Below, piece after piece: positions 7,619 through 17,849 of a stretch of DNA of 50,259 nucleotides; position 1 is the stretch's first letter, and each line of letters starts with the position of its first letter. Under the pieces are notes generated by a model. That model did not search any database, was not told where the DNA came from, and was given only the letters and a program-made list of their open reading frames with translations. This stretch comes from SZAS-103 sp038216155. Its GTDB lineage: Bacteria > Pseudomonadota > Gammaproteobacteria > Xanthomonadales > Xanthomonadaceae. Position numbers and translations under genes: made by a program. The stretch lies in the NCBI GenBank assembly GCA_038216155.1, contig JBBQQH010000022.1, positions 1 through 50,259 on the forward strand, written 5' to 3'.

Positions 7619-8675
7619 GCGGTGACCCACCATTTTGCTGCTCTTCGGGATCGGGCGTGCTGGATTCCGGCGTTGCACTCTCGGGCAACGCGGACGATGG
7701 GTCGCTGGCGGGGTTTGTCGCTGGCGCGGCATCGAACCACGACAGCAATGCCAGCTCGCGCGCGTCGTGTTCGCCGGCGGGATCGTTGAGCAAATCGAAA
7801 TCCGGATTGGCCAGCGCCGCCGAGACCGCATCCAGCCGCACCGCAACTGGCTGTTCTGGCAGTTGGTTGACCGACACCTTGTCGGTGAGCAGCGCACGCG
7901 GCCAGAAAAAAGTTGCCACGAACACCAGCACCAGCACGCCCAGCGCAGCGACCAATAGCCTGCGCAACGTGCGTCGTGGCGTGGCATCGATTGCTAGCGC
8001 CCGCGACCCCGCCAGCACGCGTGGAGTTCGGGTCGCGGCGATTTGATGCGACGACGCCAACCGATCGGCGACAGCGCTTGTCGCTGGCTTGATGTTGGCC
8101 TCGATCGCGCGCGTGGCCGACACCGGCGTCGGCAGCAGGGGGTCGACCGCGCTGCGCACGCGCTGTTGCAGACGCTCGCGCAGCAACTGCAACGCGCCAT
8201 CGTCCATGCCATCCGCGTGCAGCGTGTGCAACGCACGAAGCAAGGCGACGCGAAAGGATTGCGGCGACACCCGCAACACCGCCGCCGCCTGCGCCCCATC
8301 CAGACCGGCAACCAGCCGCAGCAGTAGCGCTGCACGCGGCCCTCCGCTCAGGCAGGCCAATCGATCGCGACCGTCGGCGTCGGCTACAACACGATAGGTA
8401 CGCAAACCAGGTTGCGCCAACAGCAATTGCCAGAACTGTTGCGGCCAGCTCGCCATCGACTGGCTGGCGGCGAGGGCACGGAATTCGAACAGGCTGCCCT
8501 GTACAGCCTGCAACGCGCGTTCACTGTCGCCGCATTGCGCATGCGCCAGAACCATCGCCCGCTTGCAAACGCCACGCAGGAATTGCTGCAACGCGGCAGG
8601 TTCCGTTGCCACCGTGGATGCCGCGCCGTTGTCAGCAAGCATCGCCCGTCCGGCATCCAGGCGCGAGAAGCACAT
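7608..8675 (-). CDS. Degenerate ECF sigma-like protein fused to a membrane segment
   Basis: A 355-residue protein. Residues about 25-90 resemble ECF sigma region 2 (FLRGVCKRAMVLAHAQCGDS then ALQAVQGSLFEF). Residues about 110-150 resemble region 4 (LSGGPRAALLLRLVAGLDGA then QAAAVLRVSPQSFRVALLRA). Many of the charged residues expected in a working region 2 are absent. A basic linker leads to one transmembrane helix (LLVAALGVLVLVFVATFFW, about 255) and an acidic tail with NPDFDLLND, which recalls DUF3619. The probable topology is sigma-like part inside and tail in the periplasm. Start is uncertain: ATG 8675 has no ribosome-binding site, and an ATG 12 codons later is an alternative. A TAGAAT -10 lies about 20 bases upstream. 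It is coupled to the DUF3106 gene. Confidence 0.65.
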   Translation of the reverse strand: MCFSRLDAGRAMLADNGAASTVATEPAALQQFLRGVCKRAMVLAHAQCGDSERALQAVQGSLFEFRALAASQSMASWPQQFWQLLLAQPGLRTYRVVADADGRDRLACLSGGPRAALLLRLVAGLDGAQAAAVLRVSPQSFRVALLRALHTLHADGMDDGALQLLRERLQQRVRSAVDPLLPTPVSATRAIEANIKPATSAVADRLASSHQIAATRTPRVLAGSRALAIDATPRRTLRRLLVAALGVLVLVFVATFFWPRALLTDKVSVNQLPEQPVAVRLDAVSAALANPDFDLLNDPAGEHDARELALLSWFDAAPATNPASDPSSALPESATPESSTPDPEEQQNGGSPHAP

Positions 8676-9144
8676 TAAAGGTCAAGATCATGCGCGCGAT
8701 TCTAGCGGGCAACGGCAGCGACACGCTGATTGATGCAGGACTTCGGCAATCGTGGCAAGCCGCTTGACAGCTGAGATTTTCGCGCTCCGCTAGGCTGGGC
8801 AAGGGCTGCGGCAGAAGCGCTTGTGCACAGCACACTGGATGCTGTCGATTACACCACTATCACGCTGCCGTAACGCCGCATGACAACCTCATGTCAGACG
8901 CAACTGATTGATTGATAACACTTATGACCGAATGGTTAAAATTCCGCCAACCCGCCCGGGCCGACGCTGATGCTGGCGTGCGCAGTGATGCAGACGACCC
9001 CATCCACAGAGTTGTCCACAGGCTGTGTGGATAAGCGAATTTGCCGTTTGCCAACAGTGGCTTGCGCCGGATATGTGAAAGTCTTGCGAACGATTGTCGC
9101 TAACTACCGAAGTGCGTGGATTGCGCGATTGCTAGACTGCACAG
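8676..9144. other. 469-bp divergent intergenic region upstream of priA
   Basis: It separates the sigma-like gene (minus) from priA (plus). It holds a TAGAAT -10 candidate for the minus gene near 8700, an AT-rich patch at about 8905-8943 (TTGATTGATAACAC, GGTTAAAATT), and the DnaA-box cluster at 9000-9034. An imperfect inverted repeat TGACA-ACCTCA-TGTCA lies near 8881-8896. No convincing ORF or tRNA is present. The priA promoter is not clear; TAGACT near 9133 is a weak -10 candidate. Confidence 0.5.
9000..9034. promoter_or_regulatory. Cluster of three DnaA boxes upstream of priA
   Basis: Within 35 bp are CCATCCACA (two mismatches to TTATCCACA), TTGTCCACA (one mismatch) and, on the opposite strand, TGTGGATAA (perfect consensus). 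They sit 110-145 bp before priA and about 60 bp from an AT-rich patch. A cluster this dense suggests DnaA binding, most simply transcriptional control of priA. Confidence 0.55.
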
Positions 9145-11388
<2,244 letters not shown>

Positions 11389-11426
11389 TCGACGGACGCG
11401 CGTTGTAACCGCGTCGAAGAATGACC

Positions 11427-11903
11427 TCACTCAGTCGTCGATGCGATGGCGTGTGGAAAGCCGCTGTCCGCATCGTATCGAGCGCGCCCCTGGATCCGGG
11501 TCTGCCGATAGCGGAACCACATGTAGCCGCCGCCGACGGCCATGATCAAGGCTAGAAAGCCCAATCGCCCGGTCACCAGCAGCACGCCAAACCAGATCGT
11601 ACCGAGCACCGCGGTGATCAACATGATCATCTCGTTGCCGCCGGGAACGGCAAAGGCAGTGCGTCCATCGCGCGCACGCACGCCCATGATTCCGCTGTGA
11701 TCAATCGTCTTCTAGACGTAGAAGCGGCCATCGATTCCGGACTCCAGCAGCGCCGCGACCGCCGGTGCTGCTGCCAGCTTTTCGATCCGTTGTTCGCTGC
11801 CGTCCGCAAGCCGGAACACGACCGCCTCGTACACCACGACCTTCGCATTGGCTCGCTTCACAGTTGTGCTGGCGATGGTTGCGTCGATCACTTGCATATC
11901 CAT
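11427..11903 (-). pseudogene. Small C-terminally membrane-anchored protein, interrupted by an in-frame TAG
   Basis: One reading frame, 159 codons long, begins at ATG 11903, 6 bases after GGGAG. It encodes MDMQVIDATIASTT...ESGIDGRFYV (63 residues), then TAG at 11712-11714. It continues without a frame change as KTIDHSGIMGVRARDGRTAF and on to a membrane helix (about 85-125 of the whole), ending at 11427. That the downstream part continues as a charged stretch leading into a hydrophobic helix argues that the two halves were one gene with a sense codon (Tyr TAC/TAT would differ by one base) in place of TAG. I do not recognise the family, though small proteins with this soluble-plus-helix layout are common in Xanthomonadales. 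A sequencing error cannot be excluded. Confidence 0.6.
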
Positions 11904-12077
11904 CACGCACTCCCAGTGCTGGCGAAAGCTGACTGCGCACGTCGCCGTCAACGTGCGCCGTGTAGTTGGAGCAACGCAATCGCTTGCGCGAACAGGCCAC
12001 CAAGCTCCGACTTGGACTGACCGCAACGATCACGCAAGCCGATCCACTGAGTTCATTTTGTGCAACGCTTGTCTTCC

Positions 12078-13433
12078 ATGTCGACTTCAGCTGCGTCGGA
12101 AATTCCATCGCCCCCGCATGTGCTGATTCTTGGCGGCGGCTTTGGTGGTCTGTGGGCGACGCGCGGCCTGGCGCGCGCCGACGTGCGCATTACCCTGATC
12201 GATCGCACCAACCACCACCTGTTCCAGCCACTGCTCTATCAGGTGGCCACCGCCGGCTTGTCGGCGCCGGATATTGCCGCGCCGCTGCGGCATATCCTGC
12301 GCCGGCAACGCAACGTCACCGTGTTGATGGGCGAGGCGGACGTGATCGATGTTGATGCACGACGCGTGCGCCTGCGCAGTGACGCTGGCGAAGACAGCTT
12401 CGACTACGACTATCTCATCGTTGCCACCGGCGCGACCGATGCCTACTTCGGGCACGACGACTGGGAGCCGCATGCGCCGGGCCTGAAGACGCTCGACGAT
12501 GCGCTGGCGATCCGTCGCCGGCTGCTCAGCGCCTTCGAGGCTGCCGAACGTGAGGACGATCCGATCGCGCGCGCGGCGTGGTTGAGTTTCGTGGTGATCG
12601 GCGGCGGTCCGACCGGCGTTGAACTGGCCGGCACGCTGGCGGAAATTGCCCGCCATACGTTGCCGCGCGAATTCCGCCGCAGCAATCCAGCGCAGGCCCG
12701 CATCCATCTGGTCGAGGCCGGGCCGCGTCTGCTCTCGGCGATGCCAGAATCGTTGTCGGCCAGCGCACGCCGCCAACTCGAACGGCTCGGAGTCGATGTA
12801 CATGTGGGTCTGGCGGTCACCGCGATCAACGGGGGCGGCGTGGTGCTGGGCGATCAGCATCCGACCGACAATGCGGGCGTGGGCCGCGCAGTGCGCATCG
12901 ACAGCCGCTGCGTGCTGTGGGCAGCGGGCGTGGCCGCATCACCGCTGGGACGCCAACTCGACGTGCCGCTCGATCGCGCGGGGCGAGTGCCGGTGCAGCC
13001 TGATCTGTCACTAGCGCAGCATTCCGAGGTGTTCGTGATCGGCGATCTCGCCCAACTCATGCAGGCCGACGGCACCCGGGTCCCGGGCGTCGCGCCCGCG
13101 GCAAAGCAGATGGGCGCCTACGTCGCGAGTGCGATCGTTACTCGGCTAACGGGAAAAACGACCAAGCCATTCCGCTATCGGGATTTCGGCAACCTCGCTA
13201 CCATCGGTCGCTTGTCGGCGGTCGTCGACATGGGCTGGATAAAATTGTCGGGCATCATCGCCTGGCTGTTCTGGCTGGCCGCGCACATCTTCTTCCTGAT
13301 CGGCTTCCGCAACCGCATCGTGGTCCTGCTCGACTGGGCCTGGTCGTACTGGAGCTACCAGCGCAATGCGCGGATCATCGTGGGTGCCGACACGCCTGCG
13401 AAGAACGACGCATCTGAAACAAACGACGGCTAA
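12078..13433 (+). CDS. ndh: Type II NADH:quinone oxidoreductase (NDH-2)
   Basis: Single-subunit flavoprotein that passes electrons from NADH to quinone without pumping protons, bound to the inner face of the membrane. The 451-residue protein has an FAD-binding GGGFGG (19-24) followed by LIDRTNHHLFQPLLYQVATA, the typical NDH-2 signature. A second dinucleotide fold VVIGGGPTGVELAG binds NADH. A late FAD contact lies in VFVIGDLAQLMQADGTRVPG. The C-terminus has a hydrophobic anchor (IIAWLFWLAAHIFFLIGF). I use ATG 12078; a GTG six codons earlier is possible, and neither has a visible ribosome-binding site. It converges on rpoH across a shared hairpin terminator. Confidence 0.93.
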   Translation: MSTSAASEIPSPPHVLILGGGFGGLWATRGLARADVRITLIDRTNHHLFQPLLYQVATAGLSAPDIAAPLRHILRRQRNVTVLMGEADVIDVDARRVRLRSDAGEDSFDYDYLIVATGATDAYFGHDDWEPHAPGLKTLDDALAIRRRLLSAFEAAEREDDPIARAAWLSFVVIGGGPTGVELAGTLAEIARHTLPREFRRSNPAQARIHLVEAGPRLLSAMPESLSASARRQLERLGVDVHVGLAVTAINGGGVVLGDQHPTDNAGVGRAVRIDSRCVLWAAGVAASPLGRQLDVPLDRAGRVPVQPDLSLAQHSEVFVIGDLAQLMQADGTRVPGVAPAAKQMGAYVASAIVTRLTGKTTKPFRYRDFGNLATIGRLSAVVDMGWIKLSGIIAWLFWLAAHIFFLIGFRNRIVVLLDWAWSYWSYQRNARIIVGADTPAKNDASETNDG

Positions 13434-13454
13434 GGCAGCACGATCATCGTGCAA

Positions 13455-13482
13455 ATAGAAACGGCCTCGTTTCCGAGGCCGT
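13455..13482 (-). terminator. Intrinsic terminator of rpoH (possibly shared with ndh)
   Basis: Perfect 9-bp stem ACGGCCTCG / CGAGGCCGT with a 4-base loop (13461-13482). Read on the minus strand the hairpin is followed by TTTCTATTT, the better U-rich side, so it mainly serves rpoH. On the plus strand it is followed only by CTAAAAC, so it is a weaker stop for ndh. Confidence 0.85.
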
Positions 13483-13519
13483 CTAAAACAGCTGCAAACT
13501 TTGCAACTCGCGTGTCGTG

Positions 13520-14407
13520 CTACGCCACGAACAACGCCTTCATCTTCTTCAGCGCATTGGCTTCGAGCTGGCGGATGCGTTCGGCAGAAACGCCGTATTC
13601 GTCTGCGAGTTCCTGCAAGGTCGACTTGTTGTCATCGTCCAGCCAGCGGCGGCAAATGATGTCGCGCGAGCGTGCGTCCAGGCCCGACAGCCCATCCTTG
13701 AGCAACTCGAGCTGATTGCCCTCGTGCGAGGTGCGCTCATAGCGTTGCGAAGGATCCTCGGCACCATCGACCAGATACAACGCCGGACTCGGCGGTGCGT
13801 GATCGTCGTCGGTATCCGCCGGCGCGTCGAAGCCGATGTCGCGACCGGACAGGCGCGATTCCATTTCCAGCACTTCGCGCTTGGAGACGTTCAAGTCTGC
13901 CGCGACGGCCGTGACTTCGGCATCGTTCATCCAGCCCAGGCGCTTCTTGCTCTTGCGCAAGTTGAAGAACAGCTTGCGCTGCGCCTTGGTGGTCGCAACC
14001 TTGACGATACGCCAGTTCTTGAGGATGAACTCGTGCATCTCGGCGCGAATCCAGTGCACGGCAAAGCTGACCAGGCGCACGCCCTGGTCGGGATCGAAGC
14101 GCTTGACCGCCTTCATCAGGCCGATATTGCCTTCCTGGATCAGGTCGCCGATGCCGAGGCCGTAACCTTGGTAGCCACGGGCGACGTGCACCACGAAACG
14201 CAGGTGCGACATCACCAGTGCCTTGGCGGAGTCGAGATCTTCTTCGCCCAGATAACGGCGGGCCAGCGCCTGCTCGTCTTCAACTGTCAGCACCGGGATG
14301 CGATTGACTGCGCCGATGTAGGCATCAAGCGAACCCAGTGCGCTGGGGATCGGGAGGTTGTTGGCGACTAGCGCCGTTTGCAGCGGGATAGTGGTCATGG
14401 GGTGCAT
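13520..14407 (-). CDS. rpoH: RNA polymerase heat-shock sigma factor RpoH (sigma-32)
   Basis: Directs RNA polymerase to heat-shock promoters. The 295-residue protein shows sigma-70 region 2 (LVMSHLRFVVHVARGYQGYG, then DLIQEGNIGLMKAVKRFDP), the RpoH box QRKLFFNLRKSKKRLGW that separates sigma-32 from other sigmas, and region 4 with a C-terminal helix-turn-helix (LQELADEYGVSAERIRQLEA). I start at ATG 14407 (MHPMTT...), 9 bases after GGAG; a GTG five codons earlier would sit on top of that site. The leader contains a CIRCE-like element (14409-14435). A candidate promoter TTGAAC-N17-CAAAAT (14520-14492) overlaps the ung stop codon and would give a leader of about 78 nt. It is last in the ftsE-ftsX-RR-ung-rpoH cluster. 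Confidence 0.97.
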   Translation of the reverse strand: MHPMTTIPLQTALVANNLPIPSALGSLDAYIGAVNRIPVLTVEDEQALARRYLGEEDLDSAKALVMSHLRFVVHVARGYQGYGLGIGDLIQEGNIGLMKAVKRFDPDQGVRLVSFAVHWIRAEMHEFILKNWRIVKVATTKAQRKLFFNLRKSKKRLGWMNDAEVTAVAADLNVSKREVLEMESRLSGRDIGFDAPADTDDDHAPPSPALYLVDGAEDPSQRYERTSHEGNQLELLKDGLSGLDARSRDIICRRWLDDDNKSTLQELADEYGVSAERIRQLEANALKKMKALFVA

Positions 14408-14408
14408 T

Positions 14409-14435
14409 TTAGCAGTCTCCACTCATGAGTGCTAA
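14409..14435 (-). promoter_or_regulatory. CIRCE-like HrcA operator over the rpoH leader
   Basis: On the minus strand: TTAGCACTC-N9-GACTGCTAA. The CIRCE consensus is TTAGCACTC-N9-GAGTGCTAA, so the left arm is perfect, the spacer is exactly 9, and the right arm has one mismatch. The right half contains the GGAG ribosome-binding site of rpoH, and the element ends two bases before the ATG. HrcA binding here would lower rpoH transcription, and the RNA hairpin could also mask the ribosome-binding site. Confidence 0.8.
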
Positions 14436-14516
14436 CCGCGCAGGAGTTCCGCAGCATTCCATTCATGGGACGGCAAGGTGGGTTTCGACGGATTTTGGCT
14501 ATCGACATAGATTCGT

Positions 14517-15278
14517 TCAACTCGATGATGCGGTCGAACCTTCCAGTTGCAAGCGCGTTGGCAGCGCCCATTCGATCGGCGCCAGCCCGCGTCCAGCCAG
14601 CCAGCGGTTGGCGGCAGAAAAATGACCGCAGCCGCTGAAGCCGCGATGGGCAGACAGCGGCGACGGGTGCGGCGCCCACAGGACGGCGTGGCGGGTGGTG
14701 TCGATCAACTTGCCCTTGGCCTGCGCGTAGCTGCCCCAGAGCAGGAACACCAACCCTTCTCGCTCGCGGTTGAGCACGTCGACTACGTGGTCGGTGAAGC
14801 TCTCCCAGCCGCGGCCTTGATGCGAGCCCGCGCGGCCTTCCTCGACGGTCAGCACCGAGTTCAGCAACAACACGCCCTGCCGTGCCCACGGCAGCAGGCA
14901 ACCATGATCGGGACGGGGGATGCCGAGATCGCGTTGCTGCTCAGCGAAGACGTTCGACAGCGAAGGCGGAATCGGCACTTCCGGCAGCACCGAAAAACTC
15001 AGGCCGTGGGCCTGGCCGGGGCCGTGATAAGGATCCTGCCCCAAAACCACGACCTTGACGCTCTCGAACGGCGTCGCATCGAACGCTGCAAACACGTTCG
15101 TCGCCGCCGGATGAATGCGCTTGCCGTGCGCCTTTTCGCTGCGCAGGAAGTCGGCAAGCTGTTGCATGTCGGGTCGCAACAACCGATCGCCTAGGCGCGC
15201 CTTCCAGCCAGGATCAAGGCGAATGCGGGCCAGCCGCTCCGGGTCGCCCAGCGGTTGCGCGTTGGATTTCGTGTTCAT
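14517..15278 (-). CDS. ung: Uracil-DNA glycosylase
   Basis: Removes uracil from DNA, starting base-excision repair. The 253-residue protein has the family 1 water-activating motif GQDPYHGPGQ with Asp82, the uracil-stacking stretch GLSFS, the Asn of LLLNSVLTVEEG, and the DNA-intercalation motif HPSPLSAHRGF with His204. Length is a little above E. coli Ung (229) owing to the N-terminus. It lies 27 bp after the response-regulator gene and 109 bp before rpoH, all on one strand. Its stop codon overlaps the candidate rpoH -35. Confidence 0.96.
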   Translation of the reverse strand: MNTKSNAQPLGDPERLARIRLDPGWKARLGDRLLRPDMQQLADFLRSEKAHGKRIHPAATNVFAAFDATPFESVKVVVLGQDPYHGPGQAHGLSFSVLPEVPIPPSLSNVFAEQQRDLGIPRPDHGCLLPWARQGVLLLNSVLTVEEGRAGSHQGRGWESFTDHVVDVLNREREGLVFLLWGSYAQAKGKLIDTTRHAVLWAPHPSPLSAHRGFSGCGHFSAANRWLAGRGLAPIEWALPTRLQLEGSTASSS

Positions 15279-15305
15279 GCGATGCGCGATGCGACGCGCG
15301 AACGA

Positions 15306-16160
15306 TCAGCCGGCAGCAACAGTCGCGCGCGCCTTGCGTCGCAACTGGCGACCGACCCGCAGCTGGAACAGCAGTTTGGTAATCAACAACCGTTCCTCAA
15401 TCGGTTTTTCAACCAGATCATTCGCGCCCAGCCGCAGCAATTCGGACTGGTTGCGCTCGTTGCTGTCGCCGGTCATCACCAGGATCGGCAACTGCGCCTT
15501 GCGAATGCCGTACTCGCTGCGCACGATATGCAGCAGGTCGTAGCCGCTGAGCTCGCCCTTCAGGGTGACATCGGTCAGCACCACGTCGGGTAGCGAGTCG
15601 CCGACATCGTGACAGGCTTTCAATCGCTTGAGCGCTTCCTCGACATCAATCACGTGCGACACAACTAACCCGTGTTTTTCCAGCATCCGGCGGGTGGCTG
15701 CGGCGACGACGCGGCTGTCCTCGACATACAAAATCTCGCCGCCCGGTTCGTCCTGAGGATGTACGTAGCCGCGAATGAAAGTGGCTAACGCTGCGAAACC
15801 CAGCGACTTATCGAAGTAATCGGTCACCTCGTCCGAGAGTTGCCGCGATTCCAGCCGTGTCTGCACATCGCCGGAGACCACGATGATCGGAATGTAGGCC
15901 TGCGGCGTGTGCTCGCGCACGAATTTCGCCAGATCGATCCCGTCCATGTCCGGCAGCGACAAGGCGGTAGTGACCAAATGCACCGGACTAGTCAGCAATG
16001 CGGCCCGCGCCTCGGCACCGGTTTCGCAGCCGATGAACTCCACGCCCGGCAATTCCTTGCGCAGGACGCCCTCGATCATGCGCCGAGTCACCTTGGAGCC
16101 GTCCACTACCATCACCCGTGGAGTGTCGGTTTCCAGATGACGGAATCCGCTGGCGGTCAT
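15306..16160 (-). CDS. Two-receiver response regulator; first receiver lacks the phospho-acceptor
   Basis: A 284-residue protein made of two CheY-like receivers and no output domain. Receiver 1 (about 14-133) has VMVVDGSK in place of the usual acidic pair, and Ala66 in VHLVTTALSLPDMDG where the phosphorylated Asp should be, so it cannot be phosphorylated in the normal way. Receiver 2 (about 141-270) is canonical: Glu147/Asp148, acceptor Asp197 (VVLTDVTLKG), Thr230 and Lys252 (VEKPI). ATG 16160 follows the ftsX stop by one base, and GAGGAG precedes it, so translation is coupled to ftsX. It probably works through protein contacts. The partner kinase is not in the window. A link to cell division is inferred from position only. 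Confidence 0.85.
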   Translation of the reverse strand: MTASGFRHLETDTPRVMVVDGSKVTRRMIEGVLRKELPGVEFIGCETGAEARAALLTSPVHLVTTALSLPDMDGIDLAKFVREHTPQAYIPIIVVSGDVQTRLESRQLSDEVTDYFDKSLGFAALATFIRGYVHPQDEPGGEILYVEDSRVVAAATRRMLEKHGLVVSHVIDVEEALKRLKACHDVGDSLPDVVLTDVTLKGELSGYDLLHIVRSEYGIRKAQLPILVMTGDSNERNQSELLRLGANDLVEKPIEERLLITKLLFQLRVGRQLRRKARATVAAG

Positions 16161-16161
16161 G

Positions 16162-17166
16162 TCACTCCTCGCTCGGTCGATTGCGACGCAGATGATGCCC
16201 GGTCGCCAGCCACGCACCCAGCCAGCCGATCACCAGCGCACCAGCGAGCACCGCGCCGAAGCCAGCCAAGCCGGGGCCGTTCAAGGCGAAGCGGCTGCCG
16301 TAACTGGCGATCAGGCTGGCCAGGACCGGTTGCAGCAGGCGCGCCGCCAGCCACAGCAGGCACAGTGCCAGTGCGCCGGCCAATAGACCATAGATCGCGC
16401 CCAGATACAGGAACGGGCGTCGCACAAATCCGGTCGTTGCGCCAAGCAATTGCATCACCGAAATTTCATCGGCGCGACTCTGCACGTCCAACCGCACGGT
16501 ATTGCCGACCACCAGCAAAGCGCCGATGCCAAGCAGCGCGGCCAGCACCCAGGCAATGCGTGCGCCCAGCAGCAACCAGGCGTTCAGCCGCTCCCGCCAA
16601 ACCGCATCGTGCTGCACGATCTCGGCCTCGGGCATGCCTTGCAGCGAGACGGCCAGCGCCGCGCCGTCATCACGCGGGGTGACCAACAGCACTGATGGCA
16701 ATGGGTTCTCGCCGAGCGCATCAATCTGCGCGGCGAGATCGGAACTGGTGCGGAATTCTGCCAACCCTTGTTCCGGCGTGCGCACCGTCACCGATGCGAC
16801 ATCACCGCGTTGACGCAAGGTCGTCGCCAGCGCGTTGGCGCGAACGAGATCGATATCGGATTTGAGGAACACGCTGATCTCGCGCGAGGCGCTCACGCTG
16901 CCGGAAAAGCGCTGCACGTTGGCCAGCGTCATCCACAACGCCAGCGGCAGCACGATCGCGATCGCCATCATGCCGATGGTCAGGCTGGTGGCGACTGGGC
17001 GCTGCGCCATCCGGCCCAGGCTGGAGACACAGCTATAGACGTGCACGCCGAACCAGTTGCGAAGGCGCGCCAGCGGACCGCCGCGCTTGCGACGCACGGC
17101 GGCCTTGCTGCTTGCGCCTTTTGCGATATCGGCCGGGCTGACCGGCGGCACCACCGAAGCGTTCAT
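16162..17166 (-). CDS. ftsX: Cell division protein FtsX (ABC permease)
   Basis: Membrane half of the FtsEX complex, which at the septum transmits ATP-driven changes across the membrane to activate murein hydrolysis through periplasmic partners. The 334-residue protein has a basic cytoplasmic N-terminus, a first helix (TSLTIGMMAIAIVLPLALWM, about 60-80), and a periplasmic loop of about 100 residues with the FtsX signature (REISVFLKSDIDLVRANALA). Three further helices and a cytoplasmic MQLLGATTGFVRRPFLYLGA segment follow. Its ATG overlaps the ftsE stop by 4 bp (ATGA), as expected for partners made in fixed ratio. Order ftsE-ftsX upstream of rpoH matches the gammaproteobacterial arrangement, with two extra genes between. 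Confidence 0.95.
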   Translation of the reverse strand: MNASVVPPVSPADIAKGASSKAAVRRKRGGPLARLRNWFGVHVYSCVSSLGRMAQRPVATSLTIGMMAIAIVLPLALWMTLANVQRFSGSVSASREISVFLKSDIDLVRANALATTLRQRGDVASVTVRTPEQGLAEFRTSSDLAAQIDALGENPLPSVLLVTPRDDGAALAVSLQGMPEAEIVQHDAVWRERLNAWLLLGARIAWVLAALLGIGALLVVGNTVRLDVQSRADEISVMQLLGATTGFVRRPFLYLGAIYGLLAGALALCLLWLAARLLQPVLASLIASYGSRFALNGPGLAGFGAVLAGALVIGWLGAWLATGHHLRRNRPSEE

Positions 17167-17849
17167 TCGGCCAGCTCCGCTTCGGGGATGTCATCGACCA
17201 ACTTGCCATGGTCGAGCACCAGCACGCGCTTGCGCATGCGCTTGACCAGCGCCAGATCGTGACTTGCGATCAACACAGTGGTGCCGAGCGCCGGCAATGC
17301 TGCGAACAATTCCATGATGTCGACCGCGAGTTGCGGATCGAGATTACCGGTCGGCTCGTCGGCGACCAGCAACGGCGGTTGCGCGACGACTGCGCGGGCG
17401 ATGCCTACGCGTTGCTGTTCGCCGGTCGAGAGTTGCCGCGGAAACGCACGTTCGCGCTCGGTCAATCCAACTTTATGCAGGCCCAGCCGCACGCGCACGT
17501 CGATTTCCGAACGCGGCACGCCGGCGATTACCAACGGCATCGCGACGTTGTCGTACACGCGGCGATCCATCAGCAGGCGATGATCCTGGAACACCGCGCC
17601 CACGCGCCGGCGCTGCATTGCGATCTCGCGTCCATGCAGGCGATTGAGGTTGCGCTCTCCCATCAGCACGGTGCCGTGGGTTGGGCGTGCGGCCAGGTGG
17701 ATGAGTTTGAGCAGCGTGCTCTTGCCGGCGCCGGAATGGCCGGTGACAAACAGCATCTCGCCCGGTTCGACCGCGAAGCTGACATCGGTCAGCGCCGCCT
17801 GGTTGGAATCGTAGCGTTTGCTGACGTTGTCAAAGCGCAGCAGGCTCAT
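17163..17849 (-). CDS. ftsE: Cell division ATP-binding protein FtsE
   Basis: ATPase of the FtsEX complex. The 228-residue length fits the family (222 in E. coli). Seen are Walker A GHSGAGKST (37-45), the Q-loop in VGAVFQDHRLL, the ABC signature LSTGEQQRVGIARA, Walker B LLVADEPTGNLD and the H-loop ASHD. I start at ATG 17849 (MSLLRFDNVSKRY), which matches the FtsE family start; the frame is open 14 codons further up but that part has no conserved sequence. A TACACT -10 about 80 bases upstream may be the promoter of the whole ftsEX-RR-ung-rpoH cluster. Confidence 0.95.
   Translation of the reverse strand: MSLLRFDNVSKRYDSNQAALTDVSFAVEPGEMLFVTGHSGAGKSTLLKLIHLAARPTHGTVLMGERNLNRLHGREIAMQRRRVGAVFQDHRLLMDRRVYDNVAMPLVIAGVPRSEIDVRVRLGLHKVGLTERERAFPRQLSTGEQQRVGIARAVVAQPPLLVADEPTGNLDPQLAVDIMELFAALPALGTTVLIASHDLALVKRMRKRVLVLDHGKLVDDIPEAELAE

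Noticed and set aside
8898..9034. Possible chromosomal origin (DnaA boxes plus AT-rich patch)
   Set aside because: Only three boxes, and none of the usual oriC neighbours (dnaA, dnaN, gyrB, rpmH, gidA) in the window. Kept as a regulatory cluster instead.
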